A DNA stretch of 64,000 nt from Vibrio tubiashii (GCA_000775715.1 JRWQ01000007.1:372001-436000), one strand, 5' to 3'; numbered from the stretch's first letter, positions 8,333 to 16,928 are shown. Numbers and translations: made by a program. The notes: a model not told the origin generated them from the letters alone.

Positions 8333-8917
8333 TTAAGGGTTAAGTATGGATTTGGTTGCGCTTAAACTCTGTTCTAGATGTGTGTTGTCTTGAACCAGTT
8401 TGTTGAGCAAGCTCGCGCCTAACCATTGTTGGTATAGCTGTGTTGCTGTGGCTTGTGCATCTGTGACAGAAATTGAACCGTCTTTGATGCCCGCTTCAAT
8501 ACACTGGGCAAGGGAAGCGATAATTTCGTTAGCACCGCTCGCGAGGGCGAGTCGCATCGGCTCTGAAAGGTCAGACACTTCAGCGCTAAGCTTCACAACC
8601 AGACAGCGATTGGCATTACACACACCATTTTCAACCGCTAACCAACGAGAGAAGTAACCAATTAGCCTTTGGTAGCCATCTATATCCGTATTGCTAAACA
8701 ACACGTTTATGCGGGTAAGATAAGTTCTAAAGTAATCTTCGATCAGCGTTTCGCCAAACTGCTCTTTAGACTTGAAGTAGTGGTAAAAGGAACCTTTTGG
8801 TACGTCAGCTGCCTTGAGCAATTGCGAAAGACCTACCGCAGTGAAGCCCTTGTTCACTACTAACTCATAACCTACATCGAGTATGTGTTGACGAGTATCG
8901 TTTGTTTTCATGTTCAT
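8333..8917 (-). CDS. TetR family regulator of the electrophile-detoxification operon
   Basis: A 194-residue TetR repressor. The HTH is LSQLLKAADVPKGSFYHYFK (about 28-47) followed by SKEQFGE, the pattern of the NemR/AcnR-like branch. The C-terminal domain contains two cysteines in GVCNANRCLVVKL near 96-105; in NemR-type sensors cysteines react with electrophiles, but the equivalence is inferred. The start at 8917 (MNMKTNDTRQ) fits the fold, with no strong Shine-Dalgarno sequence. An operator-like TAGACCAGTCGTCTA lies 21 nt upstream and a second before the next gene, so it probably represses itself and curA-GST. Confidence 0.85.
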   Translation of the reverse strand: MNMKTNDTRQHILDVGYELVVNKGFTAVGLSQLLKAADVPKGSFYHYFKSKEQFGETLIEDYFRTYLTRINVLFSNTDIDGYQRLIGYFSRWLAVENGVCNANRCLVVKLSAEVSDLSEPMRLALASGANEIIASLAQCIEAGIKDGSISVTDAQATATQLYQQWLGASLLNKLVQDNTHLEQSLSATKSILNP

Positions 8918-8937
8918 AGCGGCACTATAAATCAAAT

Positions 8938-8952
8938 TAGACCAGTCGTCTA
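8938..8952. promoter_or_regulatory. TetR-type operator upstream of the regulator gene
   Basis: TAGACCAGTCGTCTA, the near-identical partner of the site at 8266-8280, placed just before the regulator's start, where it would block transcription. Confidence 0.6.
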
Positions 8953-9070
8953 GTAAGTTTGGGATTGAGCACATAGGCGCGAGTCTGTTTGATATTTCAA
9001 GGCAGGGTAGTAACTCTGTCACCACTTATTAAGCGGTTGAGCTGTTAAATGATGGCAGAGTTCATGTCAG

Positions 9071-10771
9071 TTAGGTCTTTAGTGGCAAAATATCAGTGAT
9101 GGTTGCGGTTGGCGTGTCTTCACCTTCTGCATGAGTGTGTATCGCCTGACTACGCCCTTTCTCTTTAGCTTGATAGAGTGCGGTGTCGGCAGCTTTAACC
9201 AGCTCATCAGTAGAAGCGTTGAGCTCAGGGAAGGTGGTCACACCAATTGAAACTCCCAGTTGCCCAAGGGATAGTCCCTTCATATCAAGGTGCAGCTCAC
9301 GCACTGAATCAACGATGAGGTTAGCCAGTTTTAGTGCATCCTCTTTGCTGGTGTTGGGGCAAATAATCGCAAGCTCTTCACCACCGAGGCGACAAGCGAC
9401 TTGATTTTCTTCGATCGAGCGATTCAACAGCGCTGACACTTCTTTGAGAACATAGTCACCAGCGTCGTGACCAAAGTTGTCATTGAAGCGTTTGAAGTGG
9501 TCTAGGTCGAGCATCAGCAAAGAGAGTTCCGCATGGTCTTGTTCCGCTTTTGACCACTCTCTGTCGAACACCTCTTCGAAGTAGCGTCGGTTGAATAGGC
9601 TAGTGAGAGGATCGCGCATCGCTTGCGAACGGAGTTTTTCTTGTAGGCTAAGGTTGGCAAGCGCTAGCCCCAAGTGTTCAGCAAGGGTAAACGCTAATTG
9701 TTTGGTCTCTTCGCTAATTTCATCGTCGTGAGGACCAAAATAGAGGTGGAACATGCCTACGGTGTTCCCGTGAGCGGTCAGTGGAACGCACAATGTTGTG
9801 CCGTCTTCTTCTAAGCCAACCATATGATTGCAAACCAAATTGTGGTGCTTTTCATGCGATAGGTGAAACTTACCCTTACGCAGTGCCCAGCAGTCATTGG
9901 GGGTGTAAACTTTATTAGCCGGCCATTCGCCACCCCAATCGAGTTTAACCTCCAACTGATTTCGCGATTCGCGCATGATCGACACACTGCCATTAATATC
10001 GCCGAGTAGCCGTGGAATGATATCTGCGACAACGACTTGCGCCTCTTTAATGCTGTTACAGGCTGCGAGCATGTTGGCGAGTTGGTGGAGCAGAGCTATC
10101 TCACGAGTACTTTTTTCTATTCTCTGCTCTTGCTGTTGTCTCTCATGGTCGATAACGGCAAAAATTCGCTTATTACTGAACCAAGAGGAAGCGATAAGAA
10201 CCACGAAAGAGGCGATCATCAATGCATCGACAATGAACTCAAGATCGAGTGTCATGGCGGTTAGCGCGGTAAGCGGCATCGCCATACGAATGACATATTT
10301 GGTATCATGCCCGTGCCCATCGTGAGGAAGTTGTAGAGTTTTCGCAACGTACAGAAGATCTTGGTTAATGGATGAACTGTGTCTTTTCGCAACTCCGACT
10401 TCTCCATTTAGCGCTGCGGCAACTTCTGGTCGACTTCTATGATCATCTAGGTCAGTGATTTCACGGATTGAAAGCTGCGAGTCTCCAAGCACTTTACCGC
10501 TGTTATGGATGATGGTAAACCTCTGACCAAAGCGTGACTGAGAGAGATTGTCTATGAACAGATCGATTTCCCTAGGTTGCATATCGTAGAGATCGAGTTC
10601 CTGGTCATAAATCTGATGAGATACGTCGTCTATTAATCCCGACATGTACCCGCTGACAATTCTCTTTGTCCAATCTGCAAGAGTATTGTGAAAGTAATAG
10701 CCACCTACGACCATTGAAATAGCGAGTGCTACTATGGGTAAGTACTGAAATCGGTGTAACGCCGCTGACAT
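9071..10771 (-). CDS. Membrane-bound GAF-GGDEF diguanylate cyclase
   Basis: A 566-residue protein likely to make c-di-GMP. TM1 at about 10-28; a periplasmic domain to about 170 contains DHRSRPEVAAALNGEVG, typical of PhoR-like/Cache-type sensors; TM2 at about 178-198. A GAF domain spans about 225-370, and GGDEF runs from about 390 to 545. The active site reads RLGGEELAII (near 464), an accepted GGEE(F/L) variant. The inhibitory RxxD I-site is not present (EENQ at that position). A low-complexity tail follows. No operon partners; yqfB and rhlE-like genes lie upstream on the same strand. Confidence 0.9.
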   Translation of the reverse strand: MSAALHRFQYLPIVALAISMVVGGYYFHNTLADWTKRIVSGYMSGLIDDVSHQIYDQELDLYDMQPREIDLFIDNLSQSRFGQRFTIIHNSGKVLGDSQLSIREITDLDDHRSRPEVAAALNGEVGVAKRHSSSINQDLLYVAKTLQLPHDGHGHDTKYVIRMAMPLTALTAMTLDLEFIVDALMIASFVVLIASSWFSNKRIFAVIDHERQQQEQRIEKSTREIALLHQLANMLAACNSIKEAQVVVADIIPRLLGDINGSVSIMRESRNQLEVKLDWGGEWPANKVYTPNDCWALRKGKFHLSHEKHHNLVCNHMVGLEEDGTTLCVPLTAHGNTVGMFHLYFGPHDDEISEETKQLAFTLAEHLGLALANLSLQEKLRSQAMRDPLTSLFNRRYFEEVFDREWSKAEQDHAELSLLMLDLDHFKRFNDNFGHDAGDYVLKEVSALLNRSIEENQVACRLGGEELAIICPNTSKEDALKLANLIVDSVRELHLDMKGLSLGQLGVSIGVTTFPELNASTDELVKAADTALYQAKEKGRSQAIHTHAEGEDTPTATITDILPLKT

Positions 10772-10895
10772 TTTAACCTCACTTGTTACAAGGCTATTGA
10801 TTAAATTAGAATTTTGATTATATGTCTAAGTGTAGCGGCTTATTTGTGATACGTACGGGTTATGTAGATTTTTGAAGTGAGGTCAACTTTTGTAT

Positions 10896-10927
10896 AGGTC
10901 GCTAGACACCTATAGTGCTAGCGACCT
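10896..10927 (-). terminator. 10-bp hairpin downstream of yqfB
   Basis: Perfect arms AGGTCGCTAG/CTAGCGACCT with a 12-nt loop, 9 nt beyond the yqfB stop. It lacks a clear U-tract on the minus strand, so it may be an mRNA-end stabiliser instead of a true terminator. Confidence 0.45.
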
Positions 10928-10936
10928 CATTGATAA

Positions 10937-11251
10937 TTATACGAGTTTATAGCTAATCTCAAATAGAGTATCTGTGTTGGGATAGATTTCACGAATGAGC
11001 TTTTTAAGCTTTGGCAACTCAATGTACTCTTGCTCAGCGTGGAACTCGTTTATCTCATCAAAATGGAGTGGTTTCACTGATAGGATTTCTACTTCACATA
11101 CTTTTTGGTCGGTTTCTAAGGTAAACACCTCTACCGTGGTTCCCGGTACATAGTGAGACTCGGACTCATCCCTGATCGTGATGGTTTTCTTACCCGATGC
11201 GACTAAAGGCGTCAGAAATTCAAAGAAGGTAATCTTACTCGGCGCTTCCAT
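10937..11251 (-). CDS. yqfB: N4-acetylcytidine amidohydrolase (ASCH domain)
   Basis: A 104-residue ASCH-domain enzyme clearly related to E. coli YqfB, which hydrolyses N4-acetylcytidine. The core KKTITIRDESESHYVPG (about 21-37) holds the lysine and threonine matching the E. coli catalytic pair, and HAEQEY near 70 supplies the glutamate. Its ATG follows the stop of the DEAD-box helicase directly (TAAATG), with AAGGAG inside the helicase's last codons, so translation is coupled. The pairing of an RNA-nucleoside salvage enzyme with an RNA helicase is notable. Confidence 0.92.
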   Translation of the reverse strand: MEAPSKITFFEFLTPLVASGKKTITIRDESESHYVPGTTVEVFTLETDQKVCEVEILSVKPLHFDEINEFHAEQEYIELPKLKKLIREIYPNTDTLFEISYKLV

Positions 11252-12448
11252 TTACTGCTCCTTTTGCTGACGTTTATGTTTAGGTACATAGTTCAATATC
11301 GAGATTGGCACAGGTTTACGTGGCTCGAATCCTTCCACTTCACGACGCTCAATTAAGTGACCTAAACGTGATTCGATCATACATAGGTTTTTGAAATTAT
11401 CTTTTGAGACAAAAGAGATCGCTTCACCTTGTGCATCCGCGCGACCGGTACGACCAATACGGTGAACGTATTCATCGGCAGGGAAGGGAAGGTCGTAGTT
11501 GACTACTCGTGTTAAGCCTTCAATATCAATACCACGCGCACCAACGCCGGTGGCGATCATGTATTTGATATTTCCCGCTTTGAAGTCTTCTAACAGCTTT
11601 GCGCGCACAGCTTGACTACGGCCACTGTGGAAAGCTTCAGCGACAATACCTCTCTTTTCAAGCTGAGTCGCAAGTTTTGCAGCACCGTGCTTAGTTTCGA
11701 TAAAGATCAGTGCTTGGTCCCAATCATTCTCTTTAATTAGGTGGCTTAGTAGTGCCGATTTTTTATCTTTGTCGACGGTAATTAGCCACTGCTCGATGTT
11801 CTTTTTAGACGCCTGGTTGGCAGCGATAGAGATCTCGTAAGGATCGTAAACAGCAGTTTTAGCGAGGTCGCGAACCTTGTTAGATAGCGTTGCTGAAAAC
11901 AGTAGGTGTTGAATATCGGTTGGCAGACGGTCGAGGATTTTGTTGATGTCTTCGATAAAGCCCATATCGAGCATTCGGTCAGCTTCATCGAGCACTAATA
12001 CTTCGATCTCTTCAAAGTAAACCGCGCGTTTGCCATACATGTCGAGTAGACGTCCTGGCGTCGCTACCAGAATATCGACGCCGTCAATCAAGGCTTGTTT
12101 TTGCGCTTGTTCATCAACGCCACCGTACATAGCCAATGAAGTAAGATTGAGGTGCTTGCTATAGTCTTTCACTTTTTGATCGACTTGCATCGCTAGCTCA
12201 CGAGTTGGAGCAAGAATCAGGGCACGAACGCGCTTCTTACGCTGAGTTTCGCCCTGTGCCAGTTTCTCTAAGATTGGCAGTACAAAGCTGGCAGTTTTAC
12301 CCGTGCCTGTTTGCGCCGCCGCAATAAGGTCTTGGCCTTCGAGAATAACAGGGATCGCTTTGGTTTGGATGTTGGTCGGCTTGTCGTAACCAAGCTCAGA
12401 AATCGCATCAGTGATAGGCTGGCTTAAGCCAAGTTTTGAGAATGACAT
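11252..12448 (-). CDS. DEAD-box ATP-dependent RNA helicase, RhlE-like
   Basis: A 398-residue minimal DEAD-box helicase for RNA remodelling or ribosome assembly. In order: Q-motif FSKLGLSQPITDAI with the PTNIQ glutamine (about 3-28), Walker A AAAQTGTGKT (about 41-50), PTRELA near 88, DEAD within VLVLDEADRMLDMGF near 150, SAT near 185, and HRIGRTGRA near 332. It is shorter than E. coli RhlE (454 aa), lacking a long basic C-terminal tail and ending KHKRQQKEQ. It is the first gene of a two-gene unit with yqfB. Confidence 0.92.
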   Translation of the reverse strand: MSFSKLGLSQPITDAISELGYDKPTNIQTKAIPVILEGQDLIAAAQTGTGKTASFVLPILEKLAQGETQRKKRVRALILAPTRELAMQVDQKVKDYSKHLNLTSLAMYGGVDEQAQKQALIDGVDILVATPGRLLDMYGKRAVYFEEIEVLVLDEADRMLDMGFIEDINKILDRLPTDIQHLLFSATLSNKVRDLAKTAVYDPYEISIAANQASKKNIEQWLITVDKDKKSALLSHLIKENDWDQALIFIETKHGAAKLATQLEKRGIVAEAFHSGRSQAVRAKLLEDFKAGNIKYMIATGVGARGIDIEGLTRVVNYDLPFPADEYVHRIGRTGRADAQGEAISFVSKDNFKNLCMIESRLGHLIERREVEGFEPRKPVPISILNYVPKHKRQQKEQ

Positions 12449-12521
12449 GTTTACACTCTGTATCTAGTCGGTTCGTTACCCGTAAAATTGACGCAGAGTG
12501 TAACAGAAAGAGTGGCGATAC

Positions 12522-12974
12522 TCAGCTTTGTTTCTGCCGCTCAACTTGCTCTAAATACCATGTTCCTTTGCATGGGCCATTGGTTAAGTGCCATTTGCCT
12601 TGGATTTTATTTCGATTGGCAGTACCACTGAATCGATAGTCCCATTGTCGGTTAGTTGCGTACAGTCTAAGGCTGCCATCTTCCTCTACCACCCAGCCTT
12701 TGAGTGAGGTGCCATTGTAGGTGAGAGTCAACTTGGCTAATCCGTCTTTGATAGTGCCGGTAATAGTGGTTCGCTCGCACATGTTGTTACCACTGACATC
12801 AATGCGTCTTCCTATCCACTCACCGTCAAACTGCTTAGAAACGACGAAATCGGGTTGGCTTGGTAGTTTAGGAAAGGATTCAGGATTGTTAGAACCAAAC
12901 AGCCCTTTCTGTTGACCCACAATGACAAACAACCCAAAAGCAAGTGTGCTCGCGACAAGTACTGTTTTTTTCAT
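12522..12974 (-). CDS. Exported hypothetical protein
   Basis: A 150-residue protein I do not recognise. MKKTVLVASTLAFGLFVIVG at the N-terminus looks like an uncleaved anchor or signal peptide. The rest resembles a small beta-sandwich, with WIGRRIDVSG, LTLTYNGTSLKGWV and WHLTNGPCKGTWYLE, and two cysteines (in NNMCERT and NGPCKGT) that could form a disulfide in the periplasm. It starts 6 nt after the OsmC stop, so the two are probably co-transcribed. Confidence 0.75.
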   Translation of the reverse strand: MKKTVLVASTLAFGLFVIVGQQKGLFGSNNPESFPKLPSQPDFVVSKQFDGEWIGRRIDVSGNNMCERTTITGTIKDGLAKLTLTYNGTSLKGWVVEEDGSLRLYATNRQWDYRFSGTANRNKIQGKWHLTNGPCKGTWYLEQVERQKQS

Positions 12975-12980
12975 TTAAGC

Positions 12981-13445
12981 CTACTCAATGATCTCTGTGG
13001 TGATTTCAGTCTTGACCGAATTGGCGATAAAGCAGTGTTCATGAGCAAGATGGTGGAGCTTTTCGAGTTGAGTTCTGCTTGGTTTATTACCGGAAAAGAC
13101 AATTACAGGTTTGAGTGTCACCTTAGTGACTGAGGTTCTACCGTTAGCGTCTTCTTCCATTATTCCCTCTGCATGGTCGATGTAGCTATCAATCACGTAG
13201 CGTTTTTTCGCGGCGATGCCAAGAAAAGTCAGCATGTGGCAACTTGAAATCGATGCGATGAACGCCTCTTCAGGATCAACGTTCTCTTCGACAGAAAAAG
13301 GCAGTGGAACCACATAGGGAGAAGCGGACGCTGGCACGCATACGCCGCCATCAAATTCCCATGTGTGGCCACGGCTATATTGATTGTCACTGAAAGCCTC
13401 GTCTTCGCCACGATGCCATTTCACTAATGCAGAATAGATAGACAT
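12981..13445 (-). CDS. OsmC family peroxiredoxin-like protein
   Basis: A 154-residue OsmC/Ohr-superfamily protein, whose members reduce organic hydroperoxides with two cysteines. The first is in ISSCHMLTFL near 88, the second in HCFIANSVKTEI near 138, matching the family's CH and CPIANS positions. The early arginine/glutamate residues are also plausible. The detailed subgroup (OsmC, Ohr or YhfA-like) is not resolved; the sequence looks nearest to the general OsmC group. It is the first gene of a unit with the exported hypothetical protein. Confidence 0.85.
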   Translation of the reverse strand: MSIYSALVKWHRGEDEAFSDNQYSRGHTWEFDGGVCVPASASPYVVPLPFSVEENVDPEEAFIASISSCHMLTFLGIAAKKRYVIDSYIDHAEGIMEEDANGRTSVTKVTLKPVIVFSGNKPSRTQLEKLHHLAHEHCFIANSVKTEITTEIIE

Positions 13446-13533
13446 ACAAACCCTCCGTAATTGTCGCTGACATGCTACGGAGTTAAGCCATTGAATACGA
13501 GACTAGTGTGAGGAAAAGGGGAGGTCAGTCTCA

Positions 13534-13576
13534 AGAGTGAATTTTGTCTACGTTTGATAGACACGCAATCCACTCT
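13534..13576. other. Nested inverted repeat between RluA-family and OsmC genes
   Basis: Outer arms AGAGTG/CACTCT and inner arms TGTCTA/TAGACA form a two-tier stem. There is no U-tract, so termination is uncertain. Confidence 0.35.
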
Positions 13577-13589
13577 CAAAACATAGACA

Positions 13590-15269
13590 TTAAAACTCAG
13601 CGTCAACTTGGAATGTCATTGCTTTGCCACTGTATGGGTGTTGAAGCTCAAGTCGCTCAGCGTGTAGATGCAATCGGTCTGCTTTTACGCCGTATAAAGC
13701 GTCGCCGACCATAGGTAAGTTAAGCCCCAGATGATGCGCACAATGGACGCGCAACTGGTGGGTGCGTCCGGTTTTTGGGTACAAGTAGAGCTTACTTCTG
13801 CCATCAGTTTGAGCGATCTCTTGCCAATGAGTTTGTGCTGGCTTGCCATGTTCAAAACAGACCAACTGACGTGGTCGGTCGACTGGATCGCCACGCATGG
13901 GTAGATCGATATCGCCACTCGATTGAGAAACCGTACCTTCAAGCAAGGCAACGTAACGTTTTTGTACGCTACGGGAGATAAACTGCTTTTGTAGACTTTT
14001 ATTAGCGCGCTTTGTTAGGGCAAATACGAGTAACCCAGATGTGGCCATATCAAGACGATGGATGACGAAAGGGCCCTCAACATCGGGATATCGAGCTTGA
14101 AGTCGAGTATAGGCAGAGTCAGTAATGGTTTTGCCAGGCACTGACAATAGACCCGAAGGCTTATTAACCACAACCATGGTTTCATCTTCGAACAGAATCT
14201 CTAGCTCTTTATCTTCCGCCCAGTTTTCTTCTAGTGGATTGTCTTCAACCAACATACCTTCAAGCATATGGCCTAAAATCGGTTTGCATTTGCTGTTGCA
14301 CGAAGGGTAGTACTGTGTGTGTTGACGGATTTCAGACTTCGGAGACACTCCCCACCAGAACTCAGCCATAGCGATCGGCTTGTAGCCATGTTTAAACGCA
14401 TAGTGAAGCAGTTTTGGCGCGGCACATTCACCTGCCCCTGCTGGCGGAGTCGGTGAAGTGGTTGGAGCAAAAATCGAGTTAAGCGACCGCTGCTCACCGC
14501 GAATATTCAAAAAGCAATACTGCTCAAATAGCTTGTTTTGCAGTGCATTCGAGAGTTGTTTGCGTTGCTCTTTAAGTGCATCGAGCTCAGAGGTGAGTTT
14601 ATCGAGCTCAGTTTTGACTTGAGCAATTTTCTCTTCCCACTCGAGCTTTAAATACTTGAGTACGTTTTTCTCTGCGACACTCTGTTTGCTGAGTTCAACG
14701 AGCAACTTGTCAAGTTCATTGGTGTTGAGCGTCTCTTCACCGAGGCGGCGTTGCTTTTTGCGTTCTGCACGACCTTGAATTATGGCATCTCGCTGTTGTT
14801 GCTCAGCAAGGGAATAGTCAGATTCTAGCTGGATTAACGTCTCTTTAAGCTGCAATAGATTCGGGTTGACTTTTAGCTCATTTACCGATTGATTGATGAC
14901 AGTGATTTGCGCAAGATCAGAGTGGAAAAAACTCTCTTCCGCCAACATATCAAACACTGGTGGAACGAAGCCTGGAAGTAAATTTTGCTCAGCGATTTTG
15001 CCTGAAAATGCCGAGAAGTAACCAATCTCATTGCTTGGAGACTGAACAACCAACACACCAAACATTTTACCGGTGCCGTCTGGATTGCCGTCTAATCCAA
15101 AGTCGTGCTGCCAACCTTGCTGAGTAGCAAGGTGTAGTTGCAGTTGCTTGGCCGCTAACTCACACAAAGGGTGTGGCTGGTAGTAAAATGGAAAAGTAAA
15201 CTTCTCAGGTAATGAAAGCGATTCGATGTCGCTTTCAAAACGGGTGAAAAGGTCGTTGTGATGATGCAT
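13590..15269 (-). CDS. RluA-family pseudouridine synthase with long N-terminal extension
   Basis: A 559-residue RNA pseudouridine synthase. The C-terminal third is the catalytic domain: VVNKPSGLLSVPG near 370, HRLDMATSGLLV near 403 with the catalytic aspartate, and KTGRTHQLRVH near 498. The N-terminal 350 residues are an extension absent from E. coli RluA (219 aa). It has a charged coiled coil (about 170-245) and a cysteine cluster YYPSCNSKCKPILGHML near 320. Large RluA homologues of this layout occur in vibrios and related genera. The RNA target cannot be told from sequence; the extension may bind RNA or ribosomes. Confidence 0.88.
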   Translation of the reverse strand: MHHHNDLFTRFESDIESLSLPEKFTFPFYYQPHPLCELAAKQLQLHLATQQGWQHDFGLDGNPDGTGKMFGVLVVQSPSNEIGYFSAFSGKIAEQNLLPGFVPPVFDMLAEESFFHSDLAQITVINQSVNELKVNPNLLQLKETLIQLESDYSLAEQQQRDAIIQGRAERKKQRRLGEETLNTNELDKLLVELSKQSVAEKNVLKYLKLEWEEKIAQVKTELDKLTSELDALKEQRKQLSNALQNKLFEQYCFLNIRGEQRSLNSIFAPTTSPTPPAGAGECAAPKLLHYAFKHGYKPIAMAEFWWGVSPKSEIRQHTQYYPSCNSKCKPILGHMLEGMLVEDNPLEENWAEDKELEILFEDETMVVVNKPSGLLSVPGKTITDSAYTRLQARYPDVEGPFVIHRLDMATSGLLVFALTKRANKSLQKQFISRSVQKRYVALLEGTVSQSSGDIDLPMRGDPVDRPRQLVCFEHGKPAQTHWQEIAQTDGRSKLYLYPKTGRTHQLRVHCAHHLGLNLPMVGDALYGVKADRLHLHAERLELQHPYSGKAMTFQVDAEF

Positions 15270-15328
15270 TCAGGTATTCACTGCTCGGGCTGATTCTGGC
15301 GTGATTTTACCTGTTTGAGACTAGATTT

Positions 15329-16099
15329 CTAGCCTTGCGTTTCAGCATCTTCACGCTTAATGAGTTTGTGGCCATCTTCCGACACACCTTGTTTCCAGTA
15401 ACTGCTGATGTAGATGTTCTCACGATCTACTTCTTTCTCGTTGCGGAAGTACTGGCGTAGAGCACGCATTGAATCGAACTCACATGCACACCAAACCGAA
15501 GCCGTGCCTTCTAACCAAGGCTGTGCTCGAACGGCTTCTTCGAGATCTTCGTCTTCAAATATCCACTTCACGGTCATGTTTTCGGGAGCCTGAATCGGTT
15601 GAATATCTTGCTCGGAAACCACCTTAATCACAGCGAAACCTTGAGCATTGGCGGGCAGGCGACGGATCTTAGCTGATAAAGCAGGCAGTGCCGTCATGTC
15701 TGCGCTCATTGCGAACCAATCGGCTTCGGTGTTCATATCTTCAATGATACCAGGGCCAACGATTGAAATGGTGTCGCCAACTTTAGCGTCCATTGCCCAG
15801 CGCGCAGCAAAGCCGCACCCTAAGTCTTGAGTGATGTGACGAACAAAGTCGACTTCAATACTAGCTGTTGATGCGTCAAACTTGCGAACTGTGTATGTGC
15901 GCATTACCGGGCGTTCATTCTCAGCCAATAACTTAGGATCCGTCTCGCCAGAAGGCGTAAACAATAGTTTTATATATCCACCTTCGCAATTGCTAGGAAA
16001 ATCCTTTAACGATTCACTTTGCAAGGTAATACGCTGCATATTGGGTGTAACCGACGTGATGGTGGTTACGGTTACAAGTTTTGGTGATGGCTTTTTCAT
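15329..16099 (-). CDS. Siderophore-interacting protein (FAD-dependent ferric reductase)
   Basis: A 256-residue SIP/ViuB-type flavoprotein that releases iron from ferric siderophores by NAD(P)H-dependent reduction in the cytoplasm. FAD-binding is indicated by RPVMRTYTVRKFD (about 64-76), and the SIP C-terminal domain by SVWCACEFDSMRALRQYF near 200 and YISSYWKQGVSEDGHKL near 230. A Fur-like box overlaps the promoter region 11 nt upstream of the start, so iron repression is expected. No siderophore synthesis or receptor genes are adjacent. Confidence 0.9.
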   Translation of the reverse strand: MKKPSPKLVTVTTITSVTPNMQRITLQSESLKDFPSNCEGGYIKLLFTPSGETDPKLLAENERPVMRTYTVRKFDASTASIEVDFVRHITQDLGCGFAARWAMDAKVGDTISIVGPGIIEDMNTEADWFAMSADMTALPALSAKIRRLPANAQGFAVIKVVSEQDIQPIQAPENMTVKWIFEDEDLEEAVRAQPWLEGTASVWCACEFDSMRALRQYFRNEKEVDRENIYISSYWKQGVSEDGHKLIKREDAETQG

Positions 16100-16109
16100 T
16101 CAACTTCTC

Positions 16110-16128
16110 GAGAATTATAATTGTTCTC
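16110..16128. promoter_or_regulatory. Fur box
   Basis: GAGAATTATAATTGTTCTC matches the 19-bp Fur consensus GATAATGATAATCATTATC at 14 of 19 positions by eye, with GAGAA/TTCTC outer arms. It lies immediately upstream of the siderophore-interacting protein gene. Confidence 0.6.
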
Positions 16129-16192
16129 AATTAGATTAACAGCACTATTGGCGATTAGATAGGCTCTTTAACAAAATTTACATAACTTGTCG

Positions 16193-16777
16193 TTAGATCA
16201 TCGGCAGCGTGGAGCCAACCAACAATAGCGCCATTAGAATATTGAAACTGCGTACACGCAGGTTACTCGTTAGCCAACGCTGTAGCTCTCTGCCTGCGAT
16301 GATCCAAAACGAGCCAGATGGGAAGTTAATCAGCAGAAATGTCGCGGAAATTATCATTAGCTCCATCCATCCACCACCATTGCTGTACAAGGTGACGGAA
16401 CTTAACGCCATTGACCAACCTTTAGGGTTTACCCACTGAAAGCTTGCTGCGCCAAGAAAGGTCATAGGGCGAAAGTCATCGGCTGCGCTCGCTCTGCCGC
16501 TGAGCGCAATTTTACCTGCAAGGTAGGCAAGATAAGCCAAACTGACGTACTTCAAAACAAGGTGAATGGCAGGGTAGGTTTGAAATAGTGTGGTAAGCCC
16601 CACGCCAACAAGTAACACCATAAAAGCAAACCCGAACGCGACACCACACATATGAGGTAGCGTGCGAAGATAGCCGACGTTCGCGCCAGAGGTCATGAGC
16701 ATGATGTTGTTTGGACCAGGAGTAAAGGTCGAGACAAAGGCAAATATCACCAGTGCGGAGAGTTGTTCAAGTTCCAT
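16193..16777 (-). CDS. LysE/RhtB family amino-acid exporter
   Basis: A 194-residue inner-membrane exporter. The family signature STFTPGPNNIMLMTSGANVG is at about 16-35, followed by GVAFGFAFMVLLVGVGL and a C-terminal hydrophobic pair, giving about six membrane spans. QWVNPKGWSMAL near 115 is the second family motif. I chose the ATG at 16777, preceded by AAAGGA, over the open frame back to 17071, which would overlap the divergent Lrp gene. The divergent Lrp-type regulator is a likely controller, as in many LysE/Lrp pairs. Confidence 0.88.
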   Translation of the reverse strand: MELEQLSALVIFAFVSTFTPGPNNIMLMTSGANVGYLRTLPHMCGVAFGFAFMVLLVGVGLTTLFQTYPAIHLVLKYVSLAYLAYLAGKIALSGRASAADDFRPMTFLGAASFQWVNPKGWSMALSSVTLYSNGGGWMELMIISATFLLINFPSGSFWIIAGRELQRWLTSNLRVRSFNILMALLLVGSTLPMI

Positions 16778-16870
16778 AACGTTGTCCTTTCTTAGCGAAA
16801 CAAGATAAGCAATAAAATTGTGTAGAAACACATGTCTTGACCGGTCGAGAACCATATTAGGTAGATTAGA

Positions 16871-16917
16871 GCGCAATTGTGTGCTTTTATTCGAATGAAA
16901 TGGACTAATTGCGCAAT
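16871..16917. promoter_or_regulatory. Candidate Lrp-type operator between divergent genes
   Basis: GCGCAATT (16871-16878) and AATTGCGC (16907-16914) form an inverted repeat with a 28-nt spacer. The right half is itself the palindrome ATTGCGCAAT. It sits directly before the Lrp-family start. Function is inferred. Confidence 0.4.
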
Positions 16918-16928
16918 AAAGGTGAGTA

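Noticed and set aside
13534-13576. Intrinsic terminator after the pseudouridine synthase gene
   Set aside because: The nested stem has no T run on either strand; kept as a hairpin only.
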